Part shown: positions 51,736-62,153 of the stretch, piece by piece
Numbering within the stretch: the first letter of the stretch is position 1
Layout: each line of letters opens with the position of its first letter
Assembly (NCBI RefSeq): GCF_900155935.1
Contig: NZ_FTLW01000002.1
Coordinates: 372,001-436,000, forward strand
Source: Solilutibacter tolerans
GTDB taxonomy: Bacteria > Pseudomonadota > Gammaproteobacteria > Xanthomonadales > Xanthomonadaceae
Direction: 5' to 3'
Length of the DNA stretch: 64,000 bases
The notes under the pieces: generated by a model
Told to the model about the DNA's origin: nothing
What the model saw: only the letters and a program-made list of their open reading frames with translations
The model's database searches: none
Translations under genes and position numbers: made by a program

Positions 51736-53573
51736 TAGTAAACGTCCCGGGCATAGCGACCCTGCGTTTGCAGGGCATCGAGTTGGGCCTGCGCGGCCTC
51801 GGCGTCCAGGCCGCCATGGCGCTGCATGATGAGGGTGAGCGCGGCATGTACGTCGCGCGCCATGTGCGTGGCATCGCCGCACACATAAAGATGTGCACCA
51901 CCTTCAAGCCAGGCATGGACCTCTTCGCCGCGGGCAAGCAAGCAGTCCTGCACATACTTCGGCCCTGCTGGCTGGTGCTGGCCGTCGATGCCGCGAATCA
52001 TGTCGCGGGAGAAAGCGAGGTCCAGCTTTAGTTGTCCGGCCTTGATCAGTGGTTGCCACTCGCTTTGGTAAAGGAACTCGCTGTGCGCATGACGGTTGCC
52101 GAAGAACAGCCAGTTACGGCCCACGCCGCCGCCAGCGATGCGCGATTGCAGGAAACCGCGGAACGGGGCGACGCCGACGCCCGGGCCAATCATGAGGATG
52201 TCGCGGCTTGTATCGGCAGGCAGGGAGAAGCGCGGGTTGTGCTCGATAAAGACACGCGCGCGCTCGCCCACCGCCAGTCCGGCCAGGTCATGCGATGCGG
52301 CGCCCCAGCGATCCTCGCCCTGGTGTTGATAAGCGAGATGACTGACGGTGATGTGCGCCTCGTCGCCCACCGCATCTTGACTGGAAGCGATGGAGTAAAT
52401 GCGCGGCGTCAGCACACGCAACACGGCGATGAAATCGTTGGCCGTCCATGTCGCTGGCCAGCGTTGCAGCACATCGATCACTTGATGCGTAGCAAACAGG
52501 TCGGAGAGTTGTGCGGGTGCCGCGGCGAGCAGCGCATCAAGTTCTTCGCTGCTGGCACGCTCGGCGTGCGCGACCAGGAACGGTCGCGTCAAGCGTGTCA
52601 GTTCGCGGTGATCACGCAACCATACGCCGAGTGGATGACGCTTGCCGCTGTGTTCTATCTCGTCACTTGCCTCGACACCGAGCATGTCGATGATCGCCTC
52701 AACCAAAGACCACGGGTTGCGTGGCCACACCCCCAAGGCATCGCCCGCAGTGTAATGAAGGCCGGAACCTTCCAGTGACAGTTCGATGTGGCGAATGTCG
52801 CGTTCGCTGTCACGACCACTGATGCGCTGGTTTTGCAGAATTTCGGCGACGAACGGATTCTGCTTGTCGTGTGCGGCAACCGTGGTGCGTGGATGCAGCG
52901 GCGTGACGGTCGCGGTGCGTGTCGGGGATTCGGCCAGCAATTCGCGTGCGCGGGCGGTGACCTCCTGCAACCACGGCGTCGCGATGCTGTCGATGTCCAC
53001 GTCGGCATCGGCGCGCGGTAGCCAGCGTTGTCCGCCCAACTCGCCCAGGCGTGCATCGACCTGCTTACCCACTTCGCAATACAACGGATAGCTGGAATCG
53101 CCCAGGCCCAGTATGGCGTAGCGCAGATTGGGCAGCTTGGGCGCACGCGGCCCCTGCAGATATTCAACGAAGCCGCGGGCATCGTCAGGCGGATCGCCTT
53201 CGCCTTGCGTGCTGATGACGATGATCAGATAGCTCTCATCCTTGAGTTCACGCTGCGGATACGCATCCGCACGCAACAAGCGCGTGCTCAGGCCGACCTC
53301 GCGCAGACGTTGGTCCATGTTTTCTGCCACACGCTGGGCATTGCCCGTCTGGCTGCCAAATACGATGCTGATGCGTGGGTTTTGCGCCGTATTGGCCAAT
53401 GCCGGTGCAGGGAGCGAAGCCACATCACCCGCGCCTCCGCGATGGGCAAGGCCCGCGGTGTAGCCGGACAGCCACCACAGGGCGTGTCCATCTAGTCCTT
53501 GCAGTTGTTGCAACAAGGCATCGGGAAGCGTGGAGGGCCCGGCGGTGGTGGATAAGGGAAATGCGGCGGACAT
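51735..53573 (-). CDS. cysJ: Sulfite reductase [NADPH] flavoprotein alpha-component
   Basis: 612 residues from ATG 53573. Flavodoxin domain with [15 protein letters not shown] (FMN), then the FAD/NADPH-binding reductase: [46 protein letters not shown], and the C-terminal YARDVY. Passes electrons from NADPH via FAD and FMN to CysI. First gene of cysJ-cysI-cysH. Starts about 155 nt from the divergent TSUP gene. Confidence 0.95.
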   Translation of the reverse strand: MSAAFPLSTTAGPSTLPDALLQQLQGLDGHALWWLSGYTAGLAHRGGAGDVASLPAPALANTAQNPRISIVFGSQTGNAQRVAENMDQRLREVGLSTRLLRADAYPQRELKDESYLIIVISTQGEGDPPDDARGFVEYLQGPRAPKLPNLRYAILGLGDSSYPLYCEVGKQVDARLGELGGQRWLPRADADVDIDSIATPWLQEVTARARELLAESPTRTATVTPLHPRTTVAAHDKQNPFVAEILQNQRISGRDSERDIRHIELSLEGSGLHYTAGDALGVWPRNPWSLVEAIIDMLGVEASDEIEHSGKRHPLGVWLRDHRELTRLTRPFLVAHAERASSEELDALLAAAPAQLSDLFATHQVIDVLQRWPATWTANDFIAVLRVLTPRIYSIASSQDAVGDEAHITVSHLAYQHQGEDRWGAASHDLAGLAVGERARVFIEHNPRFSLPADTSRDILMIGPGVGVAPFRGFLQSRIAGGGVGRNWLFFGNRHAHSEFLYQSEWQPLIKAGQLKLDLAFSRDMIRGIDGQHQPAGPKYVQDCLLARGEEVHAWLEGGAHLYVCGDATHMARDVHAALTLIMQRHGGLDAEAAQAQLDALQTQGRYARDVY

Positions 53574-53625
53574 GAGCAGGCGCGTGCATCGAATGGCAGG
53601 CACTGCAGGCTAGGCGCGGCGCCAG

Positions 53626-53650
53626 ATAACCGGAAAGGCATGTCGGTTAT
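53626..53650. promoter_or_regulatory. Inverted repeat ATAACCG-N11-CGGTTAT between cysJ and TSUP gene
   Basis: Perfect 7-bp half-sites with 11-nt spacer in the cysJIH / TSUP-cysD-cysNC divergent promoter region; 53 nt before the cysJ start. The left half continues as ATAACCGGAAAGGCA, like the ATAACCAAAGCGCA at 48178 near cysG/cysB. Symmetry and spacing fit a LysR-type operator, so CysB is a natural candidate, but this is inferred. Confidence 0.5.
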
Positions 53651-53728
53651 GCAGACATGCTCTGCGCGCATTTCACAGCAAGCCGGGGCGACACCTAGGG
53701 TTGGCACCCGTTCCACCTCGTGCTTCCC

Positions 53729-54484
53729 ATGACACTCCCTCTGGAATTCTGGCACTTCGTTGCCATTGGTTTTGCCGCGCAGCTGGTCGATGGCGCGCTC
53801 GGCATGGCCTATGGCGTCACCGCATCCACCTTGCTGCTGGGCATGGGCGTCACGCCTGCGGTCACCAGCGCCACGGTGCATGCGGCGGAGTGTTTCACCA
53901 CGGGTGCGTCGGCGGCCTCTCATCATGCCTTCGGCAACATCGACAAGAAGCTGTTCCGTCGATTGCTGCTGCCAGGGATCTTGGGCGCGGCGCTGGGCGC
54001 ATGGGTGCTGACGCGCATCGAGGGCGACGTGATCAAGCCTTGGGTCGCGGGCTACTTGTTGTTGATGGGCGTGGTGATTCTTGCCAAAGCGATACGACGT
54101 GCCCGACCGCGCACCGACGAGATCAAGCACACCGCCCCGCTCGGTTTCTTCGGGGCTTTTATCGATGCGATCGGTGGTGGTGGTTGGGGGCCCTTTGTCG
54201 CCAGCAATCTGCTCGCACGCGGCAACTCGCTGCACCTCACCGTCGGCACCGTCAATGCCGTCGAATTCTTCGTCACCTTGACGGCCTCGCTGATGTTCCT
54301 GGTCAGCCTGGGGCTGGGGCACTGGGACATCGTGTTGGCCCTTGCGCTGGGCGGTGTCCTGGCTGCGCCGCTCGGCGCATGGCTGGTCAAGCGTGTGCCG
54401 AAGCGACCGCTGCTTTTCCTCGTGGGCTTGCTGGTGATCGTGCTTAGCCTACGCACCTTGTTGCCGCTTTTGGGGGTGGCGTGA
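53729..54484 (+). CDS. TSUP family transporter (TauE/SafE type)
   Basis: 251 residues from ATG 53729; a GTG at 53720 is also in frame. Eight or so hydrophobic helices; family text [41 protein letters not shown] and [28 protein letters not shown] proteins move sulfite, sulfoacetate, thiosulfate or related anions. Its stop shares one base with cysD, making it the first gene of a sulfate activation operon; a role in sulfate or sulfite transport is therefore likely, but direction is not evident. Confidence 0.88.
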   Translation: MTLPLEFWHFVAIGFAAQLVDGALGMAYGVTASTLLLGMGVTPAVTSATVHAAECFTTGASAASHHAFGNIDKKLFRRLLLPGILGAALGAWVLTRIEGDVIKPWVAGYLLLMGVVILAKAIRRARPRTDEIKHTAPLGFFGAFIDAIGGGGWGPFVASNLLARGNSLHLTVGTVNAVEFFVTLTASLMFLVSLGLGHWDIVLALALGGVLAAPLGAWLVKRVPKRPLLFLVGLLVIVLSLRTLLPLLGVA

Positions 54485-55443
54485 TGTCGGTCCCCGCCCT
54501 CACTTTTTCTTCAGCTGATTTTATGGCTATATCTGACAACTTCTCACAACCCAGTCATCTTGATCGACTGGAAGCAGAAAGCATCCACATCCTGCGAGAG
54601 GTCGCGGCCGAATTCCGCAACCCGGTGCTGCTGTATTCGATCGGCAAGGACAGCGCGGTGCTCTTGCATCTGTTATTGAAGGCGTTTTACCCGAGCAAAC
54701 CGCCGATGACGATGTTGCATGTCGACACCGGATGGAAGTTCAGCGAAATGATCCGCTTTCGTGATCGTCGCGCCGCAGAAACGGGCGTGCCATTGGTTGT
54801 GCACACCAATCCCGACGGCATCGCTCGCGGCATCGGTCCGTTCACGCATGGCGCCACCGTGCATACCGATGTCATGAAGACACAGGCACTCAAGCAGGCG
54901 TTAGATGCGGGCGGCTACGATGCGGCGATTGGTGGTGCGCGTCGTGACGAGGAGGCATCCCGCGCGAAGGAGCGCATTTTCAGCTTCCGTGGTGCAGGCC
55001 ACCGCTGGGATCCGCGACAGCAGCGCCCCGAGCTGTGGAACCTGTTCAACACGCGCGTGCATACAGGTGAGTCGGTGCGCGTGTTCCCGCTCTCCAACTG
55101 GACCGAGCTCGATGTGTGGCTGTACATCCATCGCGAGAACATTCCCGTGCCCTCGTTGTATCTGGCCGCGCCACGCCCGGTGGTCGAGCGTGATGGCGCC
55201 TTGTTGATGGTCGATGACGAGCGTTTCGTGCTGCGCGAAGGTGAAGAAATCGTCAAGCGCAAGGTGCGCTTCCGCACATTGGGCTGCTATCCGCTCACCG
55301 CGGCCGTGGCTTCGGATGCCGATACGTTGCCGGCCGTCATCACCGAAATGCTCGGCACCACGACCTCCGAACGCCAAGGCCGGATCATCGACCACGATCC
55401 TTCCGCCTCAATGGAAAAGAAGAAGCAGGAGGGCTATTTCTGA
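54484..55443 (+). CDS. cysD: Sulfate adenylyltransferase subunit 2
   Basis: 319 residues from ATG 54484, sharing one base with the TSUP stop. PP-loop [12 protein letters not shown] near residue 58, [28 protein letters not shown], and the C-terminal [17 protein letters not shown]. The first 13 codons are AT-rich; an alternative ATG at 54523 begins nearer to where family N-termini usually start. Together with CysN forms ATP sulfurylase, making APS from sulfate. Shares one base with cysNC (TGATG). Confidence 0.95.
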   Translation: MSVPALTFSSADFMAISDNFSQPSHLDRLEAESIHILREVAAEFRNPVLLYSIGKDSAVLLHLLLKAFYPSKPPMTMLHVDTGWKFSEMIRFRDRRAAETGVPLVVHTNPDGIARGIGPFTHGATVHTDVMKTQALKQALDAGGYDAAIGGARRDEEASRAKERIFSFRGAGHRWDPRQQRPELWNLFNTRVHTGESVRVFPLSNWTELDVWLYIHRENIPVPSLYLAAPRPVVERDGALLMVDDERFVLREGEEIVKRKVRFRTLGCYPLTAAVASDADTLPAVITEMLGTTTSERQGRIIDHDPSASMEKKKQEGYF

Positions 55444-57332
55444 TGACACTACTCACACAACCTGACCTGACCCTCGCCGACCTGCTGGCCCGCCACGAGC
55501 GTGCGGATCTCCTACGCTTCATCACCTGCGGCAGCGTGGACGACGGCAAAAGCACCTTGATTGGTCGCTTGCTGCACGACTCCAAGCGTTTGCTCGACGA
55601 CCAGTTGGTCGCGCTGCAGCGCGACAGTCGCCGTCATGGCACCGCAGGCGACAAGCTGGACTTCGCCTTGCTGCTGGATGGCCTGGCCGCGGAGCGCGAG
55701 CAAGGCATCACCATCGATGTCGCTTATCGCTATTTCAGCACCGATCGCCGCAAGTTCATCGTCGCCGATTGCCCTGGGCACGCGCAGTACACGCGCAACA
55801 TGGCGACCGGCGCATCGACTGCGGACGCGGCCATCGTCTTGGTCGATGCGCGCAAGGGTCTGCTCACGCAGACGCGCCGACACAGTTGGATCCTCTCGCT
55901 GATGGGCGTTCGCCACGTCGTGTTGGCGGTGAACAAGATGGATCTAGTCGATTTCGACCCACGCGTGTTCGACGAGATCGTCACAGGCTATCGCGCACTG
56001 GCCGAAGAGCTCGGCCTGCCCTCCGTACACGCCGTACCGATCTCCGCGCGCGATGGCGACAACCTCACCTCGCGTTCGCCGGCTACGCCTTGGTATGAAG
56101 GCCCCAGCCTGCTTGCGTTGCTGGAAACCCTGCCGCTGCCCAACACGGCATCGGACGAGCCGCTGCGTTTCCCGGTGCAATGGGTGAGCCGCCCGCATCA
56201 AGACTTCCGCGGCTTGGCCGGCACGTTGGTGTCCGGGCAGGTGCATCCAGGTGACGAGATCATCGTGCTGCCCTCGGGCAAGCGCGCGATGGTGGATCGC
56301 ATCGTGACCGCCGATGGCGACCGTGGCGTGGCGATCGCCGGCGAAGCGATCACGCTCACGCTCGACCGAGACCTCGACGCCAGCCGCGGCGATGTGATCG
56401 TCGCCGCGCAACAACCCTGCGAAGTGTCTGATCAATTCAGCGCGCATCTGTTGTGGATGGACGATGCGCCTTTGCTGCCTGGGCGTCGCTACTGGCTGAA
56501 GCTAGGTTCGCGCACGGTCGATGCCACGGTGACCGAGATCCGCAATCGCATCGATGTGGATACGCAGGCGAGTGTCGCAGCGCGCGAACTGCAACTCAAC
56601 GAAGTGGCGGTTTGCCACCTTTCCACGCAAGCGCCACTGCCGTTCACGCCGAAAGAGCAACAGCGCGGCCTTGCCAATTTCATCCTGATTGATCGCGAAA
56701 CCCATACGACTGCAGCGGCAGGCACGATCGATTTCGCCCTGCGTCGCGCCGGCAACATCCATTGGCAGCCGGTCGATGTAAACAAGCAGGCCCGCGCGCA
56801 AAGCCTCGGGCAAACGCCGCGCTGCCTGTGGTTCACCGGTCTATCTGGCGCGGGTAAATCCACGATCGCCAATCGGGTCGAACAGCAACTGCATGCACGC
56901 GGCCTGCACGCCTATATTCTCGATGGTGACAACCTGCGTCACGGCTTGAATCGCGACTTGGGGTTCACCGATGCGGATCGTGTCGAGAACATCCGTCGCG
57001 TTGCCGAAGTCGCGAAATTGATGGTGGATGCAGGTCTAATTGTACTGGTCAGCTTCATCTCGCCGTTCCGTGCAGAACGTGAAGCCGCGCGCGCATTGTT
57101 TGCACCAGGCGAGTTTGCCGAAGTCTTCGTCGACACCGCCTTGGCCGAGGCTGAGCGTCGTGATGTCAAAGGCTTGTATGCCAAAGCACGCGCTGGACAG
57201 CTACCCAACTTCACCGGCATCGATTCGCCGTACGAAGCGCCATCGACACCCGAGCTTCATCTCGACACATCATTGCAGGATGCGCAGGCGCTTGCGGATC
57301 AAGTGTTGGATTGGCTGGTCAGGCAAGCATGA
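55443..57332 (+). CDS. cysNC: Bifunctional sulfate adenylyltransferase subunit 1 / APS kinase
   Basis: 629 residues. N-terminal EF-Tu-like GTPase with P-loop [42 protein letters not shown] (about 1-430), then an APS kinase domain from about 460 with [22 protein letters not shown]. It couples GTP hydrolysis to APS synthesis and phosphorylates APS to PAPS, matching the PAPS-type CysH. This CysN-CysC fusion is common in xanthomonads. Last gene of the TSUP-cysD-cysNC unit. Confidence 0.96.
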   Translation: MTLLTQPDLTLADLLARHERADLLRFITCGSVDDGKSTLIGRLLHDSKRLLDDQLVALQRDSRRHGTAGDKLDFALLLDGLAAEREQGITIDVAYRYFSTDRRKFIVADCPGHAQYTRNMATGASTADAAIVLVDARKGLLTQTRRHSWILSLMGVRHVVLAVNKMDLVDFDPRVFDEIVTGYRALAEELGLPSVHAVPISARDGDNLTSRSPATPWYEGPSLLALLETLPLPNTASDEPLRFPVQWVSRPHQDFRGLAGTLVSGQVHPGDEIIVLPSGKRAMVDRIVTADGDRGVAIAGEAITLTLDRDLDASRGDVIVAAQQPCEVSDQFSAHLLWMDDAPLLPGRRYWLKLGSRTVDATVTEIRNRIDVDTQASVAARELQLNEVAVCHLSTQAPLPFTPKEQQRGLANFILIDRETHTTAAAGTIDFALRRAGNIHWQPVDVNKQARAQSLGQTPRCLWFTGLSGAGKSTIANRVEQQLHARGLHAYILDGDNLRHGLNRDLGFTDADRVENIRRVAEVAKLMVDAGLIVLVSFISPFRAEREAARALFAPGEFAEVFVDTALAEAERRDVKGLYAKARAGQLPNFTGIDSPYEAPSTPELHLDTSLQDAQALADQVLDWLVRQA

Positions 57333-57377
57333 AGTCGATGGTTGGCGCTGTGTGACAGCAGCGCCTAGACTGGCCCG

Positions 57378-59198
57378 ATGACCAAGACATCACGCCTGCA
57401 CCACCACGCATTTTTCCTCGGCTGTTCGCTTGTGCTGCCCAGCGCAGCATTCGTCGCACCCGCCGCGTTCGCTGCACCTGTTGCCGAGACATCCAAGCCT
57501 GCCGAGAAAGCGGTCGATGCCAAGTTTCGCGCCATTTACGAGCGCGAATGGAAGTGGCGGCAAGAGCAAAATGGCAGCTCAGGCGAAGAAGACGGTCAGT
57601 CCACACGGATGCGCCTGCCGGATGTCAGGCCGCAAACGTATGCATCGCGGCTCAAGGTCTGGGAAGGCGTGTTGAGCGAGCTCGACGCCATCAATCCTGA
57701 AAAATTGAGTGCAGAAAACCGCATCCATTACCTGGTATATCGACCGCAGGTAGAAGACTTGGCGGCCTCGGCGCGCTTCCGTGATTATGAGATGCCGTTC
57801 AATGCGGATTCGTCGTTCTGGTCGTGGCTGGGTTTCATGGGCCAGCAGCAGCTGAAGACGCCTCAGCATTATCGCGACTACATCGCGCTGATGGATGACG
57901 TGCCGCGTTACTTCGATCAGCACATCGACAATATGCGTGTGGGACTGGCGCGCGGCTTCAGCGTGCCGCGCGCGACGCTGGATGGCCGTGACCAATCCAT
58001 CGCGCAAGTGGCTGAGCTGAAGAATGTGGAAGAGGCCGCGCTGTATGGCCCCTTCAAACAGATGCCGTCATCCATCCCCGCCGCTGAGCAAGCCAAACTG
58101 CGCGAGGAAGCCAAACGCGCAATCAGCAAGTCAGTGATTCCTGCGTATGCGGATTTGCTCACCTTCTTCCGCAACGAGTACATGCCGAAGGCGCGCACGA
58201 CGCTGGCCGCAGAAGTGATGCCGGATGGTGTGGCTTGGTATCGACAGCAGATTCGCCACTACACGACGCTGGATGCTTCGCCCGAGGAGATCCACCAGAT
58301 CGGTTTGAAGGAAGTCGCCTCGATCCGCGCCGAGATGGACGCGATCATCGATCAGGTCGGCTTCAAGGGAAATTCTGAAGAGACCCGCTTCCAGGATTTC
58401 CTGCTCTTCCTGCGTACGGATCCGCAGTTCTACGTGAGCAAGCCGCAAGACCTGCTGGATCGCGCCGCCTGGATCTCCAAGCGTGTCGATGGCCAGATCG
58501 GCAAGATCATCGGCAAGCTGCCGCGCAACCGCTTCGCCATCGTCGAAGTTCCGCCGGACATCGCGCCGTTCTGGACTGCCGGCCGCGGCGGCAGCAGTAC
58601 CTATTGGCTCAACACCTACAACTTGCCGTCGCGCCCGCTCTACAACCTGCCCGCGTTGACCCTGCATGAGTCGGCACCCGGTCATTCGCTGCAAGGGTCC
58701 TTGGTGATGGAGATGGGCGAGATGCCCGGCTTCCGCAAGGAATACATCAGCGCTTATGGCGAAGGCTGGGGCCTGTATTCGGAGTGGCTAGGCAAGGAGA
58801 TGGGCATCTACCAGACGCCTTATGAAGACTTCGGCCGCCTGACGTATGCGATGTGGCGCGCCTGCCGCCTTGTCATTGATACCGGCGTGCATCACAAGGG
58901 CTGGACCCGCGACCAGGCCATTGCTTATTTGCGCGATAACACGGCCCTGTCCGAGCACGAAGTCACCACCGAGGTGGACCGTTACATCTCATGGCCGGGC
59001 CAGGCGCTGAGCTACAAGTTGGGCGAAATCGCGATCATGCGCCTGCGCCGTGAAGCCGAGGCCGAGCTTGGGCCCAAGTTCGACGTGCGCGCCTTCCACG
59101 ATGCGGTGTTGGCCCAGGGCTCGGTGCCGCTGCCGGTGCTGGAGGGGGAGATCCGCGCCTTCATCAAGAAAGCCAAGGCCGCGCCCGCCGAGGGCTGA
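57378..59198 (+). CDS. Exported DUF885 family protein (putative metallopeptidase-like)
   Basis: 606 residues with signal peptide (cleavage near AFA-APV, residue 37). DUF885 text: WGVLSELDAINPEKLSAENRIHYLVYR near the N-terminus; LTLHESAPGHSLQGSL around 425, the HExxPGH motif expected to bind zinc in this family; EGWGLYSEWLG and PGQALSYKLGE further on. Periplasmic or secreted; activity unproven. 46 nt after cysNC. Followed by a 192-nt gap to rpmB. Confidence 0.88.
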   Translation: MTKTSRLHHHAFFLGCSLVLPSAAFVAPAAFAAPVAETSKPAEKAVDAKFRAIYEREWKWRQEQNGSSGEEDGQSTRMRLPDVRPQTYASRLKVWEGVLSELDAINPEKLSAENRIHYLVYRPQVEDLAASARFRDYEMPFNADSSFWSWLGFMGQQQLKTPQHYRDYIALMDDVPRYFDQHIDNMRVGLARGFSVPRATLDGRDQSIAQVAELKNVEEAALYGPFKQMPSSIPAAEQAKLREEAKRAISKSVIPAYADLLTFFRNEYMPKARTTLAAEVMPDGVAWYRQQIRHYTTLDASPEEIHQIGLKEVASIRAEMDAIIDQVGFKGNSEETRFQDFLLFLRTDPQFYVSKPQDLLDRAAWISKRVDGQIGKIIGKLPRNRFAIVEVPPDIAPFWTAGRGGSSTYWLNTYNLPSRPLYNLPALTLHESAPGHSLQGSLVMEMGEMPGFRKEYISAYGEGWGLYSEWLGKEMGIYQTPYEDFGRLTYAMWRACRLVIDTGVHHKGWTRDQAIAYLRDNTALSEHEVTTEVDRYISWPGQALSYKLGEIAIMRLRREAEAELGPKFDVRAFHDAVLAQGSVPLPVLEGEIRAFIKKAKAAPAEG

Positions 59199-59390
59199 GC
59201 CGGGGCAAGTTGCCAAGGACAGGGATTTCGGGCATGATGCCCGGCTCCCTGCGTCCGCCGGATGGCGGATCGACTGGCAGCGCGATCCCAGCCGCAGGAA
59301 ACCAACCCGTATCGCGCGGCAGCCGCAAGGCCGCCGGGGCCGCCGCCGTCCGGGCTATGGACGGCACCACGGACACAAGATGAGGTGCAC

Positions 59391-59627
59391 ATGTCCCGCC
59401 AATGCCAAGTAACCGGCAAGCGTACCGTGACGGGTAACAACGTCTCGCACGCGATGAACAAGACCCGCCGCCGTTTCATGCCCAATCTCCACGAACGCCG
59501 CTTTTGGGTGGCTTCCGAGAACCGTTGGGTGAAGCTGCGCGTTTCCGCCAATGCCCTGCGCACCATCGACAAGAACGGCATCGATGCCGTCCTGGCCGAT
59601 CTTCGTGCCCGTGGCGAAAAGATCTAA
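59391..59627 (+). CDS. rpmB: 50S ribosomal protein L28
   Basis: 78 residues from ATG 59391 with GAGG just upstream. [25 protein letters not shown] is the L28 start; C-terminus [22 protein letters not shown]. Only one Cys is present, so the zinc-binding cysteine set is absent (C-minus type). In operon with rpmG 12 nt downstream, the usual order. Confidence 0.97.
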   Translation: MSRQCQVTGKRTVTGNNVSHAMNKTRRRFMPNLHERRFWVASENRWVKLRVSANALRTIDKNGIDAVLADLRARGEKI

Positions 59628-59639
59628 GGAGCCCCGACC

Positions 59640-59804
59640 ATGCCGTCCAAGCGCGACAAAATCCGCCTGATTTCCTCGGAAGGAACGGGTCACTTCTACA
59701 CCACCGACAAGAACAAGAAGAACACGCCCGGCAAGATGGAGATGAAGAAGTACGATCCCGTCGTCCGCAAGCACGTGATCTATAAGGAAGGCAAGATCAA
59801 GTAA
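59640..59804 (+). CDS. rpmG: 50S ribosomal protein L33
   Basis: 54 residues ([20 protein letters not shown], then [20 protein letters not shown], ending [14 protein letters not shown]). No Cys residue, so the CxxC zinc ribbon of other L33 forms is absent. TAAGGAG upstream is a strong ribosome-binding site. Follows rpmB in one operon with a clear terminator 43 nt on. Confidence 0.97.
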   Translation: MPSKRDKIRLISSEGTGHFYTTDKNKKNTPGKMEMKKYDPVVRKHVIYKEGKIK

Positions 59805-59846
59805 GCCTTCGGGCCCTTGCCGAACCTGTTCTCATCGAACACTGAG

Positions 59847-59869
59847 AAACCCGCTTTATCGGCGGGTTT
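59847..59869 (+). terminator. Rho-independent terminator for rpmB-rpmG
   Basis: AAACCCGC / GCGGGTTT, 8-bp stem with 7-nt loop, followed by TTCTTTGTCTT after the T-rich arm (five T in a row at 59867-59871). 43 nt after the rpmG stop. Confidence 0.85.
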
Positions 59870-59926
59870 TTCTTTGTCTTAACGCGCGATGGATAGCATC
59901 TGCCGACCTTGGCGAAAGAGCCGTTT

Positions 59927-61294
59927 ATGACTTCGACGCAAGACCAGGACTTTGATTACGCCATCGTCGGCGGCGGCGCGGCCGGCACGATACTCGCGAT
60001 CCGCCTGCTGCAAGATGCTCCCAAGGACGCGCGCATTGCCCTGATTGAAGCGGGGGAGCTTGGTCGCGGCGTTGCATATGGCAGCGACAATCCTGCGCAT
60101 GTGCTCAATGTCCCGGCGGGCGGCATGAGTATGTTCGCCGAGCGACCCAATGATTTTGTTGATTTTCTGATCAATCGCGATGGCGGCGCGGACCCGGCGG
60201 CGTTCATGCCGCGGCGGGATTACGCGGCTTATTTGGCCCAGCGTCTGAGCGAAGCGCGCACCGCATCGCAGGCACAATTCCTGCAACTGCGCTCACATGT
60301 GCTTCGGGTGATGCCGCAAGGCGATGACGATGGTGTTGCACTGACACTGACACTGGCCGATGGCAGCCAGCACCGCGCCAAGCGGGTCGCGCTGACCCCG
60401 GGGAATCGGCCACGCAAGACACCATTCGATAACGATGGAGATCCGCGCGTACTTTCTGCCTGGGATCATGCAGGCTTGGAGCAGCTAAGGCGCGATGATC
60501 AAGTGGTGGTCGTCGGTAGCGGGCTCAGCATGGTGGATGTGGTGCTGGGCTTGCAGGCGCGCGGGCATCAAGGGGGCATTACCGTGGTATCGCGCCATGG
60601 CTTGTTACCGTTGCCACATGCCGCCAAAAAGCAGGCGGTGGATGTTGATATCGCATCGTTCGCAGCGCAGGGTTTGCGTCAACGCGTGCGTACATTGCGC
60701 ACTATCGCGCGTCGCCTTGATGCCCAAGACCAGCCGTGGCAGTCCCTGATGGATGCCTTGCGTCATCATGTGCGCGAGCTATGGCAAAGCCTGTCGGATG
60801 TGGATCAACGCCGATTCCTTCGCCATGTCGTTCGCTATTGGGATGTGCATCGCCATCGTATCCCGCGCGAAGTCTCCACGCGGCTGCGATCGCTGCAGGA
60901 ATCTGGCGCTCTGCAAGTGATTCCAGGCCGGGTGAAGGCCGCCATGGGCAGGCAAGATCACCTCTCGATCGAGGTCGCGCAGAGGCTGATCGGCAGCGAA
61001 ATCTTGCAGGCAGATTGGGTGGTCAATGCCACGGGTATCGAAACCCGCGCGCTGCATTTTCCCAATCCCATGCTGCAGCAGTTGCTGGAAGATGGACATG
61101 CACGGCCAGGGCCGCATGGGCTGGGTATCGATACCAACGAGGCGGGTGATGTGATCGATGCATCCGGTGCGACCAGTGCGCGGCTTGCAGCTATCGGCAG
61201 CTTGCGCCTCGGCAATTTGTGGGAAACCACGGCCGTTCCCGATCTACGCGAGGATGCAGCCAGGCTCGCAAAGCGCTGGTTATTCCAAGCCTAA
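59927..61294 (+). CDS. FAD/NAD(P)-binding flavoprotein (YdhS-like)
   Basis: 455 residues from ATG 59927; a TTG at 59909 would add six residues. FAD motif DYAIVGGGAAGTILAIRLL at the N-terminus, ARIALIEAGELGRGVAYGSDNPAHVLNVPAGGMS, a second dinucleotide motif VVVVGSGLSMVDVVLGLQARG around 195, and NATGIETR. The pattern fits the large FAD/NAD(P)-binding family similar to YdhS and its relatives; substrate is unknown. Single gene, convergent with the YgjP-like gene, about 64 nt between ends. Confidence 0.85.
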   Translation: MTSTQDQDFDYAIVGGGAAGTILAIRLLQDAPKDARIALIEAGELGRGVAYGSDNPAHVLNVPAGGMSMFAERPNDFVDFLINRDGGADPAAFMPRRDYAAYLAQRLSEARTASQAQFLQLRSHVLRVMPQGDDDGVALTLTLADGSQHRAKRVALTPGNRPRKTPFDNDGDPRVLSAWDHAGLEQLRRDDQVVVVGSGLSMVDVVLGLQARGHQGGITVVSRHGLLPLPHAAKKQAVDVDIASFAAQGLRQRVRTLRTIARRLDAQDQPWQSLMDALRHHVRELWQSLSDVDQRRFLRHVVRYWDVHRHRIPREVSTRLRSLQESGALQVIPGRVKAAMGRQDHLSIEVAQRLIGSEILQADWVVNATGIETRALHFPNPMLQQLLEDGHARPGPHGLGIDTNEAGDVIDASGATSARLAAIGSLRLGNLWETTAVPDLREDAARLAKRWLFQA

Positions 61295-61358
61295 TCGCAG
61301 CTGCTGAATGTGGTGCGACTCGATTCACCATGGTCGCATCAAATGGTGACGTCGCGCC

Positions 61359-62144
61359 TTAGCCGCAGAGCATGCGCATCGTCGCCTTTAGTTGCCGGCC
61401 TTGCACATGGAAGTAATCGCGCTCATCGCGCCAATCAGGAAAGCGATGTTCGACCTCACGCCAGAACGCGCGTGAATGATCGTGATGGATCAGATGGCAT
61501 AACTCGTGCACCAGCACATATTCAAATGCGCTGGGCCGCGCCAGGATCAAGGCAAGATCCAATGCCATGACCCGGCTGGAAGACAGCGAGCCCCATTGTG
61601 ATGACATGCGCTTGATGTTGATGCGCGAAACCGGGCTTGGCAGTCCGGCTGCGTATTTTGGGAGCCAATGAGCGATGTCGCCACGCGCTTGTGCCTCATA
61701 AAAATCACGCAGGGCGCGGTGCACGGCAGGCGTCGCCGGTTGGCCGGAAAGCCCCTCCAACCCACGCACTTCAAAGCGCACACCCTCATCAGTGACCAGC
61801 AGGCGCGTGAGACGTGCGGGCCGCCATTCAATGGAATGGTTTTCGCCGCGCAGCGGCAAAGCAGAGGTAATCCCAACCCGCAGCGGTTGCGCCGCGTCCA
61901 CATGCAGTGCGCGCCATTGCGCTTGCAACCAATCCGTATGCGCCTGCAGGAAATCGAGCGCGGCACGCTCGCTGGCGCGGCTGGGCAAGGTGAGCCGCGC
62001 GCCACGTTCATCCACTGACAATTTGATTCGACGCGCCCGTGCGTGGCGTTGCATCAGCACGTCGAGCGTTGCGCCATCGTCCAGGGTCAGCGTGATGTTA
62101 CGTCGCTCTTGAACTTCAGGCTTGCGGGTGAACAGGCGCAGCAT
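61359..62144 (-). CDS. YgjP/DUF45-type zinc metallopeptidase
   Basis: 261 residues. Conserved DUF45 core: RRIKLSVDERGARLTLPSRASERAALDFLQAHTDWLQAQW, then MSSQWGSLSSSRVMALDLALILARPSAFEYVLVHELCHLIHHDHSRAFW. HELCH gives the zinc-binding HExxH with a third His two turns on (HHDHSRAFW). Predicted cytoplasmic; cellular role poorly defined. Ends 64 nt after the convergent flavoprotein; starts 9 nt after rdgC. Confidence 0.9.
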   Translation of the reverse strand: MLRLFTRKPEVQERRNITLTLDDGATLDVLMQRHARARRIKLSVDERGARLTLPSRASERAALDFLQAHTDWLQAQWRALHVDAAQPLRVGITSALPLRGENHSIEWRPARLTRLLVTDEGVRFEVRGLEGLSGQPATPAVHRALRDFYEAQARGDIAHWLPKYAAGLPSPVSRINIKRMSSQWGSLSSSRVMALDLALILARPSAFEYVLVHELCHLIHHDHSRAFWREVEHRFPDWRDERDYFHVQGRQLKATMRMLCG

Positions 62145-62153
62145 GGTGCGCGA

